A stretch of DNA of 64,000 nt from Collinsella sp. (GTDB lineage Bacteria > Actinomycetota > Coriobacteriia > Coriobacteriales > Coriobacteriaceae): NCBI GenBank assembly GCA_031292915.1, contig JAUMSH010000076.1, forward strand, positions 15,671-79,670, read 5' to 3'. The notes under the pieces are model-generated. The model saw only the letters and a program-made list of their open reading frames with translations, was not told the origin of the DNA and searched no databases. The translations under genes were made by a program, and so were the position numbers. Positions 24,010 through 32,571 of this stretch are shown here, one piece after another; the stretch's first letter is position 1, and each line of letters starts with the position of its first letter.

Positions 24010-25890
24010 CTAGGCAGCCTGAACAGAAGGCTGGCCCTCGTCGATAAAGAAGCGCTTGTACCACACCAGGAACACGAGCGGCGTATAGATCTTGCGCTGG
24101 AAATCGCCCTTGCCCGCAAAGTGCAGATCGAGCAGGTGCATGAGCTCGTCGGTATCGAAGAACTCGCTTGCCCACGGCGCGGTGAAGTACTCCTTGACAT
24201 AGTCGTACCACTTTTGCTCGCGCAGCCAGTAGACAATCGGCACCGGGAAGCCCACCTTGGGACGGGTGGCCCACTCATCGGGCAGCGACTTGTTGGCAGC
24301 GTGGCGGAGTACCTGCTTGTTGCCGTTCTCGTTGATGCGGTAGCGATCGGGAATGTGCTCGGCGAACTCCATGACTTTGCGGTCCAGGAAGGGCACGCGC
24401 AGCTCCAGCGAGTGCGCCATGCACATCTTGTCGGCCTTGAGCAGAATGTCGCCCGGGAGCCACATGTTCATGTCCAGGTACTGCTTCTTGACCAGTTCGG
24501 GCTGACCCTTCACGCGTGCGTAGATGGGTGCAGCGAGCTCGAAGGCGCCATCGCCGGTGTTGTACTCGGGCTTGAGCACGCCGTCGACCTCGCGCTCCGG
24601 CCATACCAGAGCCTGTCCCAGGAACGACTTCTCAGGGATCTCGGCACCCTTGACCAGGAAGTTATGTCCCTTGAAGTACGGCATATGCAGCGCCAGATTA
24701 CCGAGCGCGCGACGGATGGGCAGCGGCACCATCTTTTTGTACTTGCGCACCGGGACCGTGTCCTCGTAGTAGGCGTAGCCGCCAAAGAGCTCGTCGGCGC
24801 CTTCGCCCGAAAGCACGACGGTAACGTCCTTGCGGGCCATCTCGGCCAAGAACCACAGCGGCACGGAAGACAGGTTGGACTGCGGCTCGTCCATGTGATA
24901 CTGGATGTCCTCGAGCGCACCGAAGAACTCGTCGGCGGTAATCATCTTGCGAACGTTCTCGACGCCGAGCTTATCGGAAAGTTCCTTGGCGTAGTTGGTC
25001 TCGTTGAAGTTCTTGTAGTCAAAGCCCACCGAGAAGGTCTTGTCGGGCATAAGGCAAGCGGCGATGTAGCTGGAGTCGACGCCACCGGAGAGGAACGACG
25101 CGACCTTGACGTCGGCGATGCGATGGGCCTCGACGCTCTCGTGCACGACCTCGTCCAGCTCATCGACATACTCTTCGAACGGCTTCTCGACGGCAGAGTA
25201 ATCGCAATCCCAGTAGCGCTCGATGTTCATCTTGCCGGTCGAGATATCGACGGTAAAGTAGTGCGCCGGCGGCAGCTTGTAGACACCCTCGAAGAAGGTC
25301 TCCTCAGTCGCCGAATACTGCAGCGTCATGTACGGACGCAGAGCCTTTTTGTTGACCGCCTTGTGGAAGTGCGGGTAGTCCAGGAAGCTCTTGATCTCGG
25401 AACCAAAGAGCACGCCCGGAGCGCCGTCGCCCGCATCGGCCATGGGATAGTAGTAAAGCGGCTTGATGCCAAAGATGTCGCGGGCGCCAAAAAGCTTGTT
25501 CTTCTTTTTGTCCCAGATGACGAAGGCGTACATACCGCGTAAGCGATCGAGGACGGCCTCGCCCCACTCCTCGTAGCCGTGCAGGAGGCTCTCGGTGTCG
25601 GCGCCGCAGTGGAACTTGTAGCCCTTGGCCTCGAGCTCGGAACGGAGTTCTTGGAAGTTGTAGATCTCGCCGTTGAAGACAATGACGACGCTACCGTCCT
25701 CGTTGGCCATGGGTTGGGCGCCAGCCTCGGTCAGGTCGAGGATCGACAGGCGGCGGAAGCCGAGGGCAACGCGGCCGTCGATAAACTGACCGCCCATGTC
25801 GGGACCGCGATGGACGATGCGGTCCATCATCTTGGTGAGCACCTCGGATTGGTTATCCGTCCCACCGACAAAACCGACAAAACCGCACAT
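24010..25890 (-). CDS. asnB: Asparagine synthase (glutamine-hydrolysing)
   Basis: It makes asparagine from aspartate, glutamine and ATP. The 626-residue protein has an N-terminal class II glutaminase domain starting MCGFVGFVGG with the nucleophile Cys2, RGPDMGGQF and FNGEIYNF, and a C-terminal synthetase domain with the PP-loop SFLSGGVDSSYIA (about residue 265) and SGEGADELFGGY. Length fits the long bacterial AsnB form. A GAGGGG ribosome-binding site precedes 25890. It is monocistronic, with its own terminator. Confidence 0.95.
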   Translation of the reverse strand: MCGFVGFVGGTDNQSEVLTKMMDRIVHRGPDMGGQFIDGRVALGFRRLSILDLTEAGAQPMANEDGSVVIVFNGEIYNFQELRSELEAKGYKFHCGADTESLLHGYEEWGEAVLDRLRGMYAFVIWDKKKNKLFGARDIFGIKPLYYYPMADAGDGAPGVLFGSEIKSFLDYPHFHKAVNKKALRPYMTLQYSATEETFFEGVYKLPPAHYFTVDISTGKMNIERYWDCDYSAVEKPFEEYVDELDEVVHESVEAHRIADVKVASFLSGGVDSSYIAACLMPDKTFSVGFDYKNFNETNYAKELSDKLGVENVRKMITADEFFGALEDIQYHMDEPQSNLSSVPLWFLAEMARKDVTVVLSGEGADELFGGYAYYEDTVPVRKYKKMVPLPIRRALGNLALHMPYFKGHNFLVKGAEIPEKSFLGQALVWPEREVDGVLKPEYNTGDGAFELAAPIYARVKGQPELVKKQYLDMNMWLPGDILLKADKMCMAHSLELRVPFLDRKVMEFAEHIPDRYRINENGNKQVLRHAANKSLPDEWATRPKVGFPVPIVYWLREQKWYDYVKEYFTAPWASEFFDTDELMHLLDLHFAGKGDFQRKIYTPLVFLVWYKRFFIDEGQPSVQAA

Positions 25891-26077
25891 ATACTATCCC
25901 CTCTGCTGTTGCTGGGCATCAAATCGAATCAGTAGCTTTTGAGTATACCCGAGGGCGTAAAGAGGGGCGGAATGTTCAGGCAATCTCAACTGAATCAGCT
26001 CCGCTGTGACACGCGCCAGTTACCTTTAATGGATATGAGGTGAATGGGGCGATTGTTTTGCTATACTCTCTCCGCAC

Positions 26078-26153
26078 GGGCGATTGGCGCAACGGTTAGC
26101 GCAGGTGCTTTACACGCACAAGGCTGGGGGTTCGAATCCCTCATCGCCCACCA
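26078..26153 (+). tRNA. tRNA-Val (anticodon TAC), CCA encoded
   Basis: Acceptor GGGCGAT pairs with ATCGCCC, followed by A and encoded CCA. The anticodon loop TTTACAC reads TAC, and the T-arm GGGGGTTCGAATCCCTC is intact. The outermost pair of the anticodon stem is a G-A mismatch. TATACT at 26062-26067 is a candidate -10 box. Confidence 0.95.
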
Positions 26154-26162
26154 CTGAATTGG

Positions 26163-26191
26163 AAACGGTCCTCGCAAGGGGACCGTTTTTT
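26163..26191 (+). terminator. Intrinsic terminator of tRNA-Val
   Basis: AAACGGTCC pairs with GGACCGTTT, and the run continues as T residues on the plus strand, 9 bp past the CCA end. Confidence 0.9.
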
Positions 26192-26197
26192 GTTTGG

Positions 26198-26222
26198 GCC
26201 CAGCGCATGGGATTCGAACCCT
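26198..26222 (-). other. tRNA T-arm-like remnant
   Basis: On the minus strand GGGTTCGAATCCC reproduces a T-stem-loop core, but the outer stem pairs are broken and no acceptor, D or anticodon arm is present. It may be a decayed tRNA 3' end or an old attachment site. It is followed by an unusually A+T-rich gene-free stretch (26230-26385), in which I see nothing else. Confidence 0.35.
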
Positions 26223-26385
26223 AAGGACCCCTTATTTCAAGGCCGTGGCCAAAAAATGGCAAAAATGAGTACTGCTACTTTGTTTGCAACATATAAAAAG
26301 ATAGTATTTGCTTAAGTTACGCAACATATGTCCATTATAAGGACTAACAGTTGGATCAAAATCGTGCTTTCATCGCCATTTCGAC

Positions 26386-26457
26386 GGTAGCGCACAGAGA
26401 TGTGGTGTAAGAGGCGGGGCATGCCCAGCCTCTTACACCACATCTCTGTGCGCTACC
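26386..26457. mobile_element. 72-bp MITE-like hairpin made of two facing insertion-sequence ends
   Basis: Perfect 30-bp inverted repeats, beginning GGTAGCGCACAGAGATG, enclose a 12-nt palindromic centre (GGGGCATGCCCA). The left half is also found at 63727-63773, just ahead of an IS256-family transposase start. This copy therefore looks like an internally deleted, non-coding derivative of that element. No target-site duplication is evident in the flanks. Confidence 0.6.
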
Positions 26458-26493
26458 TCCGGAACCCGGTCCAAATTGAGTTATTGCGCCGCG

Positions 26494-27777
26494 TTAGCCC
26501 AAAACACCCGACAGTATCTCGATCAGACTGTCCACGTCGGCTTCCTCGCAGACGAGCGGCGGCAAGAAACGCAGCGTATGGGCACCCGTAGCGTTAATCA
26601 CGGCACCGGCAGCCAGCGCGCGGGCAGCAATGGCATGCGCGTCACCCGCGGCATCATCCAAATCGCAGCCGAGCATCAGGCCACGGCCACGCACCTCTAC
26701 CACATGCGGAAGCTTAGCCAGCGCCTGCTCCATATAGGCGCCCACCTTGGCGGCATGCTCAGCGTAGTCGCCGTGCACAAGCGCGGAAAGCGTCGCGGCG
26801 CACGCCGCGACGGCCAAGCAGCTACCGCCAAAGGTCGAGCCGTGGTCGCCCGGATTAAACACGTCGGCAATCTCCTTCTTTGCCACGACGGCACCCATGG
26901 GCACGCCATCAGCAATGCCCTTGGCAAGGCTCATAATGTCAGGCTCCACGCCATAAGTCTGGAACGCAAACGGCTTACCCGTGCGGAAGATACCGCACTG
27001 GACCTCGTCGGCGATAAGCACGGCGCCCACTTCGTGTGCCAGGTCGCGCGCTGCCGCCATAAACTCCTCGGTCATAGGGTGCACGCCACTCTCACCTTGG
27101 ATCGGCTCGAGCATCACGGCACAAATCTCGCTCCCCAGCTGCTTAAAGATCGCACGCAGTTCATCTACATCGTTGGGCGTGCAGGCCACAAAGCCACCCG
27201 GCAGCGGGCGGAAGCTGTCCTGCAGCCAATCCTGCATGGTGGCGGCAATGGTCTCGAGCGTACGGCCGTGGAACCCGCCGCGCATGCACACGATGGTGTT
27301 GCCGCCATTACCGGCACGCTTGGCGTACAGGCGCGCGAGCTTCATCGAGCCCTCGTTGGCCTCGGCGCCAGAGTTGGCAAAGAAGGTCTCCCAAACCTGC
27401 TCATCCGCAGCCGGGGCACCAAGAGCAGCTGCCGTGGTCTCATCGCCGGCGACAATGGCATCGGCAAGCACGCGCGCACCATCTACGTCGTCGTTAGCAA
27501 GCTTGGACAGCAGCGCCGCGACCTGTCCGCGCTGCTCGATGTAGAAGTAATTGGAGACATGCATGAGCTTTTTGGTCTGTGCCTCGAGCGCCGAGAGCAC
27601 AGCCGGGTCGCCATGACCTAGGCTGCACACGCCGATGCCGGCAAGAAAGTCGAGGTACTCACGGCCATCGTCGCCGGTGAGCTTCATGCCGTGACCCTCG
27701 ACAAACTCGACCGGAGAGCGGCCAAAGGTATGCATAACGTAATGGGATTCAAGCGATTGCTGAGCTGCAAGTGACAT
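26494..27777 (-). CDS. argD: Acetylornithine aminotransferase
   Basis: A PLP-dependent class III transaminase forming N-acetylornithine from the semialdehyde in arginine/ornithine synthesis. The 427-residue sequence shows YLDFLAGIGVCSLGH, FFANSGAEANEGSMKLAR, GGFHGRTLETIAATM, ADEVQCGIFRTGKPF and SLAKGIADGVPMGAVVAKKE, where the Lys binds PLP. It lies last in the argC-argJ-argB-argD order, 69 bp after argB, so it is probably the end of that operon. It could also act on succinyl-diaminopimelate in lysine synthesis, as ArgD does elsewhere. Confidence 0.93.
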   Translation of the reverse strand: MSLAAQQSLESHYVMHTFGRSPVEFVEGHGMKLTGDDGREYLDFLAGIGVCSLGHGDPAVLSALEAQTKKLMHVSNYFYIEQRGQVAALLSKLANDDVDGARVLADAIVAGDETTAAALGAPAADEQVWETFFANSGAEANEGSMKLARLYAKRAGNGGNTIVCMRGGFHGRTLETIAATMQDWLQDSFRPLPGGFVACTPNDVDELRAIFKQLGSEICAVMLEPIQGESGVHPMTEEFMAAARDLAHEVGAVLIADEVQCGIFRTGKPFAFQTYGVEPDIMSLAKGIADGVPMGAVVAKKEIADVFNPGDHGSTFGGSCLAVAACAATLSALVHGDYAEHAAKVGAYMEQALAKLPHVVEVRGRGLMLGCDLDDAAGDAHAIAARALAAGAVINATGAHTLRFLPPLVCEEADVDSLIEILSGVLG

Positions 27778-27846
27778 GGGATGCCTTTCGTTGGGCGCCA
27801 GACGGCGCGGGGCTATGGGTGCAGGAATTGGGCGGCTGCGGGTCAG

Positions 27847-28827
27847 CTAGACCGTCTGAAGCTTCTCGACCTCGTCAAGGTTTTCGGTCAGACGCGCAGC
27901 AAACGTCGAAAGCGGATGCGGATGCGTATCGAACTCGTAAGCCGTCTCGGTGGAATGGATCACGGTGCCGACGCCGGCATCGGTCAGCAGCTCCAGGAGC
28001 AGCGAATGCGGCGTAGTACCGTTAATGATGTGGGCACGAAATACGCCGCCAGTAAGCGCATCGACGGCCGCACGCAGCTTGGGAATCATGCCCTTATCGA
28101 CCTCGCCGCCGTAGAGCATTTCGCTAACCTCGTCGAGCGTTAGGTTGGAGATAAGCGAGTCCTTGTCGCTAAAGTCCTTGTACAGGCCATCGACATCGGT
28201 CAAAAAGATCGCCTTATGCGCGTGGAGCGCCGCGGCAACGGCACCGGCGGCGGTGTCGGCGTTGATGTTGAAGAAACCGCCGTCCTCCCCCGCCGCGACG
28301 GTAGCGATGACGGGGATGTACTCGCTATCGAGTAAGCGCTCGATATAGTCGGTGTTGACGTGCGTCACTTTGCCCACGCGACCGAGCTCGGGGTCGAGCG
28401 GCTCGGCGATGAGCGTGCCGGCATCGCTGCCCGACACGCCCACGGCCAGGTTGCCGTGGTGGTTGATGGCAGCAACCAGCTCCTGGTTAACCTTGCCGCC
28501 CAGCACCTCGCGCACGATATCCATAGTCGCCGGCGTGGTCACGCGCTGGCCGTTCTTAAACTCGACGGGAATATCGTAATGGCTCAGCGCCTCGTTGATA
28601 GCCTTGCCGCCGCCGTGCACGATGACGGGGCGCATACCGATGATCTTGAGCAAAACGATGTCGCTCATCACGTCGCGGCGCAGCTGCTCATCAACCATGG
28701 CGGCTCCGCCATATTTGATAACAACCGTCTTGCCGGTCAGGTTCTTAATCCACGGCAGCGCTTCGAACAGCAGCTGCGCGGTTGCTTCGTTGGATTCGCT
28801 CGAACGACAATCGCGTGCGAATTTCAT
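27847..28827 (-). CDS. argB: Acetylglutamate kinase
   Basis: ArgB phosphorylates N-acetylglutamate, usually the arginine-feedback step. The 326-residue protein has VVIKYGGAAM (phosphate-binding Lys-Tyr-Gly-Gly), PVIVHGGGKAINEAL, NINADTAAGAVAAALHAHKAIFLTDVDGLY and GGMIPKL-like KGMIPKLRAAVDAL. It has a longer N-terminal helix than the shortest ArgB proteins; such helices occur in the arginine-inhibited hexameric form, so feedback inhibition is a reasonable inference. The start at 28827 (MKFARDCRSSESN) has a GAGGCAG site; a longer frame from 28887 lacks support. Confidence 0.95.
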   Translation of the reverse strand: MKFARDCRSSESNEATAQLLFEALPWIKNLTGKTVVIKYGGAAMVDEQLRRDVMSDIVLLKIIGMRPVIVHGGGKAINEALSHYDIPVEFKNGQRVTTPATMDIVREVLGGKVNQELVAAINHHGNLAVGVSGSDAGTLIAEPLDPELGRVGKVTHVNTDYIERLLDSEYIPVIATVAAGEDGGFFNINADTAAGAVAAALHAHKAIFLTDVDGLYKDFSDKDSLISNLTLDEVSEMLYGGEVDKGMIPKLRAAVDALTGGVFRAHIINGTTPHSLLLELLTDAGVGTVIHSTETAYEFDTHPHPLSTFAARLTENLDEVEKLQTV

Positions 28828-28908
28828 AATCTGCCTCGTCTTTCGTATCGTTATCGCGCCGTGCTCCGCTGTCCGCAATCGCGGCAAGATGCGCAGCGTG
28901 CCCGGAAT

Positions 28909-30177
28909 CTAGGAACGGTAGTCGCCGTTGATGGAGATGTACTCATGCGTGAGGTCGCAGGTCCACACGGTCGTTGCCGCGTCGCCTGCGCCCAGGTCGG
29001 CCGAGATCACGATCTCGGGCGCCTCGAAACGTCGTAGAGCTTCGTCCTCATCAAAGGGAACAGTCAGACCGTCGCGACAGACAGGCATGCCCATCATGTC
29101 GATGGAAACGTCTTCCTGATTAAACTTCACGCCGCACTTGCCAAGCGCCATAGCAACACGGCCCCAGTTGCAGTCGTGGCCGGCGATGCAGGTCTTAACG
29201 AGCGGCGAGTTGGCAACGGCACGGGCGGCGATATCGGCCTCCTCGTCGTTCACGGCGCCGGTAACGTTGACCGTAACAAGCTTGGATGCGCCCTCACCAT
29301 CGGCGGCGATATTGCGCGCCAGGCTCTCGCACACCTCGTGCACGGCAAATGCCAACTCGTCGAAGGCATCGGAGCCCTCGACGATAGGCTCGGCATCTGC
29401 GGCAGCGGCGCCGGAGGCAAGCATGATGCAGGTGTCGTTGGTCGAGGTGTCGGAATCGACCGTTACCTTGTTAAAGGTCTGCTTGACGGTCGAAAGCAGC
29501 AGGGCATGAAGTGCCGCAGGCTCGACGGGGGCATCGGTAGTAATAACCGCGATCATGGTGGCCATATTGGGCATGATCATGCCCGAGCCCTTGCACATTC
29601 CGCCTACCGTATAGACATTGCCCGCATGACCCGCAGCCTCGCTGACATAGGACACGGCGTACTCCTTGGAGTGCGTGTCAGTCGTCATGATGGCGCGAGC
29701 GGCATCGGCGCCACCGTGGGCGGAGAGCGCCTCGTAGGCAGCAGGAATGGCGGTCTCAAACGTGTCGATCGGCAGAATCTGGCCAATCACGCCCGTGGAG
29801 GCAACCAGAATCTGCTGGGGCTCGCAGCCGATGACCTGCGATGCGATGCTGCACGTCTCGCGCGCGCATGCAAGGCCGGTCTCACCCGTGGCGGCGTTGG
29901 CATTGCCAGAGTTGACCGAAACGCCGGCGATGATACCGTAACCCTTGTCGGCACCGCCCAGGTTGGCACGGCTCACTTGCACGGGCGCCGCGCAAAAGCG
30001 ATTGGTGGTAAACACGCCGGCACCGGGACAGGGTTTATCGGGCACGACGAGCGCGTAATCCAGACGCTCGGGGTTCTTGCGGAACCCAGCGTGGATGCCC
30101 GCAGCTTTAAAACCAGCCGCAGCCGTAACGCCACCCTCGACGGCGCGAATCTTGATATCAAACAGCTCGGTATTCAT
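28909..30177 (-). CDS. argJ: Bifunctional glutamate N-acetyltransferase/ornithine acetyltransferase
   Basis: ArgJ transfers the acetyl group from acetylornithine to glutamate, making ornithine and recycling acetate in the cyclic arginine pathway. It self-cleaves into two chains before a Thr nucleophile. Here the region is RAIMTTDTHSKEYAVSY near residue 185, and the second chain contains MCKGSGMIMPNMATM and NDTCIMLASG. The 422-residue length is normal. There is no argA or argE in the cluster, consistent with ArgJ acting at both steps. Gap to argB is 81 bp. Confidence 0.95.
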   Translation of the reverse strand: MNTELFDIKIRAVEGGVTAAAGFKAAGIHAGFRKNPERLDYALVVPDKPCPGAGVFTTNRFCAAPVQVSRANLGGADKGYGIIAGVSVNSGNANAATGETGLACARETCSIASQVIGCEPQQILVASTGVIGQILPIDTFETAIPAAYEALSAHGGADAARAIMTTDTHSKEYAVSYVSEAAGHAGNVYTVGGMCKGSGMIMPNMATMIAVITTDAPVEPAALHALLLSTVKQTFNKVTVDSDTSTNDTCIMLASGAAAADAEPIVEGSDAFDELAFAVHEVCESLARNIAADGEGASKLVTVNVTGAVNDEEADIAARAVANSPLVKTCIAGHDCNWGRVAMALGKCGVKFNQEDVSIDMMGMPVCRDGLTVPFDEDEALRRFEAPEIVISADLGAGDAATTVWTCDLTHEYISINGDYRS

Positions 30178-30311
30178 CGTCTTTATGACTCCTTATGTCA
30201 AACAAAAAACGGACATCGGTTGGTGCGCCATGCCAGTCGTGATCATGAGACCAGCTTAAGAGTGGCGCCCCACTCGATGCCCGACTACCAAATCGTTAAC
30301 AATCGAATGTG

Positions 30312-31382
30312 CTACACCGGGCACGCCACTGTGGGCAAGCCTCGTCGCTCGTCAAAGCCAAAGACGATATTGGCGCACTGGACCGCTTGGCCCGCAGCGC
30401 CCTTGCACAGATTGTCGATGGCGCCCGTCGCCACCAGCACGCCCGCGCGCTTGTTGAACGCAAGGCCAATCTGGGCGGCGTTGGTGCCGACGACCGAAGC
30501 CGTCTTGGGCTGCTGGCCGGCATCGAGCACGCGCACAAAGGTGCGTCCAGCGTAGAACTGCTTGTAATAGTCGACGACATCCTCAAGAGCCAGGGAGTCG
30601 ATGGCCTGCGGCGTGAGCGGCAGCGTCACCGTGGAGAGCAGGCCGCGCTTGAGCGGTGCCAGATGCGGGGTGAAGACGACGCGATCGGTCAGGCCAAGAA
30701 TTTGCTCAATCTCGGGCGTATGGCGATGCTTGCCCACGCCGTAGGCCTCCAAGTTCTCGTCAGCGCTGCAAAAATGCGTACGAGCGTTGCAGGACTTGCC
30801 GGCACCCGTCACACCGCTGATGGCATCAACGATCACGGGGCCGCTCTGGGCAACCCAGCCAGCGCGCACGGCGGGCGCGGCGGCAAGGCTCGTTGCGGTG
30901 GGATAGCAACCGGCGCAGGCGACCAGCACGGGTTTGCCGTCGGCATGGTCGGATGCGGCGGTCTCCAAGTCCCGGCAGAATAGCTCGGGCAGGCCAAAGG
31001 CACGGGTCTTGAGCAGCTCGGGGCTCGTATGCTCGGCGGCATACCACGCCTCGAACACGGCCGGATCGCTCAGACGGTAGTCGGCAGACAAATCGAAGCA
31101 GGAAACGCCTGCGGCAAGGAGCGCGGGCACCTGTGCCATGGCAGCCGTGTGCGGCACGGCAAGAAAAACCGCATCGCAGCTCTTGAGCTCGGGGGCGTCA
31201 TGCGTGGTGAAAACCAGATCGCTCACGCCAGCAAAGCTCGGATACACCGCGGACAGCGGCTGGCCGGCATCGGCGTTGGACGTAATGGCAACAAGTTCAA
31301 ACTCGGGATGACCGAGCACGAGGCGAATGAGCTCGGCGCCGGCATATCCAGCCGCACCGACGATTCCAACCTTCAAAGACAT
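30312..31382 (-). CDS. argC: N-acetyl-gamma-glutamyl-phosphate reductase
   Basis: ArgC reduces acetylglutamyl-phosphate with NADPH. The 356-residue protein shows an N-terminal Rossmann motif VGIVGAAGYAGAELIRL, the catalytic cysteine in VACAGCYPTATSLA (about residue 155), and GKSCNARTHFCSADENLEAYGVGKHRHTPE, with a HRHxPE-type signature. It is the first gene of argCJBD; the operon makes ornithine and contains no argF, argG or argH. A candidate ArgR site lies 86-122 bp upstream. Confidence 0.95.
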   Translation of the reverse strand: MSLKVGIVGAAGYAGAELIRLVLGHPEFELVAITSNADAGQPLSAVYPSFAGVSDLVFTTHDAPELKSCDAVFLAVPHTAAMAQVPALLAAGVSCFDLSADYRLSDPAVFEAWYAAEHTSPELLKTRAFGLPELFCRDLETAASDHADGKPVLVACAGCYPTATSLAAAPAVRAGWVAQSGPVIVDAISGVTGAGKSCNARTHFCSADENLEAYGVGKHRHTPEIEQILGLTDRVVFTPHLAPLKRGLLSTVTLPLTPQAIDSLALEDVVDYYKQFYAGRTFVRVLDAGQQPKTASVVGTNAAQIGLAFNKRAGVLVATGAIDNLCKGAAGQAVQCANIVFGFDERRGLPTVACPV

Positions 31383-31467
31383 ATCAGACTCCTTGTCTGC
31401 GATTTATGCACCGATGCGCATTTCGCAGCGGTCGTTATGAGGTGGGTTGAAACTTTAGCACCAAAAG

Positions 31468-31504
31468 ATGCATGAACACGTAAATGGCTTGTATATTCAT
31501 GCAT
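31468..31504. promoter_or_regulatory. Candidate ArgR operator upstream of argC
   Basis: Nine-base inverted arms ATGCATGAA and TTCATGCAT are 19 bp apart, and the TGTATATTCATGCA portion resembles ARG boxes, which contain TTCA and TGAA half-sites. Position ahead of argC supports arginine-responsive control. ArgR itself is not in the window. Confidence 0.5.
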
Positions 31505-31548
31505 TGAAACATTCCCGACACATTCGCTTGAAGGAATTGACAAATGGA

Positions 31549-31602
31549 GCGGGCCCCGTATTGACCGGCGCTCCTAACGGCGCCGGGCAATACGGGGCCC
31601 GC
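31549..31602. repeat. Long perfect palindrome between argC and a PNPOx gene
   Basis: Perfect 15-bp outer arms (GCGGGCCCCGTATTG) enclose a second perfect 7-bp stem (CCGGCGC) with an 8-nt loop. It lies 37 bp past the stop of the PNPOx-like gene on the minus strand, but no T tract follows. Confidence 0.75.
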
Positions 31603-31639
31603 CCATGCGAAAACCAAGTTGTTAGGATGAGCCAGCTGG

Positions 31640-32050
31640 CTAGAGCTCGACCGGCACCCATTCGTCGTGATTGCAGATAAAAGCCTCGGGATCCTCGACG
31701 CTAAAGAAGACGAGCGTGGGGTCGTTAGGCCCCTCATAGTGCTCGCCCAGGCGCTCTAGATGCTTCCACCCGGCTTCGCGCATTTCGTCTAAAGCCCGGT
31801 CATCCAAGCCGGCACGCCCGCGCAAGATGAGCCAGCCATGGCCCGGCCACCAACTCGTGGCCTCAAAGCGCTGGTTTTGCAGCAGCTCTTGCCACACATC
31901 TTTGGTGCGCGCTGTTACAAACCACAGCTTGCCATCCTGGATCTGCGCAAACGAAAACGGACGCACATGAGGCTGTCCGTCAACGCTCGTCGCCAGATAC
32001 CACGCCGGCACCGACGTCAGATACTCCAAAACCGTATTCAATCCGTCCAC
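31640..32050 (-). CDS. Pyridoxamine 5'-phosphate oxidase-like flavoprotein (paralogue 1)
   Basis: A 136-residue protein with the split-barrel FMN-binding fold of the PNPOx superfamily: SVPAWYLATSVDGQPHVRPFSFAQIQDGKLWFVTARTKDVW spans the N-terminal strands, followed by FEATSWWPGHGWLILRGRA. True PdxH is larger and has additional substrate residues, so a general FMN- or F420-type reductase role is more likely; no substrate can be named. The start is GTG at 32050 with GGAGGAAAC upstream. It follows its paralogue by 44 bp and looks like a tandem duplication. Confidence 0.82.
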   Translation of the reverse strand: MDGLNTVLEYLTSVPAWYLATSVDGQPHVRPFSFAQIQDGKLWFVTARTKDVWQELLQNQRFEATSWWPGHGWLILRGRAGLDDRALDEMREAGWKHLERLGEHYEGPNDPTLVFFSVEDPEAFICNHDEWVPVEL

Positions 32051-32094
32051 GTTTCCTCCTGTACTAGCTAGTTTGGGAACCTGGTTTGTGCGAG

Positions 32095-32541
32095 CTAGAG
32101 CTCCAGGCGCTCCTCGCTGCCGTCGATATCACAGAAGCGCGCGGCAATATTGCGGACCGAAAAGAAAGCAAGGCGGCCGTCGTTGGCACTCTCGTGTTCC
32201 TCGCCAATGCCCACCATGTGCTTAAAACCCGCTTGACGCACCTTGTCGCTCGCAACTGCGTCGTCCTCAAGTGCGGCTTCGCCGGTCAATACGATCCAAC
32301 ATTCCCCCGGCTTCCAGCCCGATACCTCAAACTTGGGATTCGCACTCAGCTCCGCCCACACGTCCTTGTCGCGCGACGTGCAAAACCACAACTTACCGTC
32401 ATCGACCATGGCAAACGAAAACGGCCTCACGCGAGGCTGATGCCCGTCACTTGCATCGGTCGTGGCCAGATACCACGCCGGAATGCGCCTGAGATACGAA
32501 CAGGCGCGCTCAAGCTGAGCCGTGCGGTCGTTGTCGGTCAT
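32095..32541 (-). CDS. Pyridoxamine 5'-phosphate oxidase-like flavoprotein (paralogue 2)
   Basis: A 148-residue paralogue of the next gene, aligning along its length: RIPAWYLATTDASDGHQPRVRPFSFAMVDDGKLWFCTSRDKDVW and FEVSGWKPGECWIVLTGEAALED. The C-terminal half has diverged more (GFKHMVGIGEEHESANDGRLAFFSV). It has an AAGGGG ribosome-binding site before the ATG at 32541. It is downstream of ecfT by 30 bp on the same strand and could be the tail of the riboflavin-importer transcript. If so, an FMN-binding protein would be made with riboflavin uptake; that link is inference. Confidence 0.82.
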   Translation of the reverse strand: MTDNDRTAQLERACSYLRRIPAWYLATTDASDGHQPRVRPFSFAMVDDGKLWFCTSRDKDVWAELSANPKFEVSGWKPGECWIVLTGEAALEDDAVASDKVRQAGFKHMVGIGEEHESANDGRLAFFSVRNIAARFCDIDGSEERLEL

Positions 32542-32571
32542 AGGGACCCCTTTCTTGCGCTCGAATCGCGC

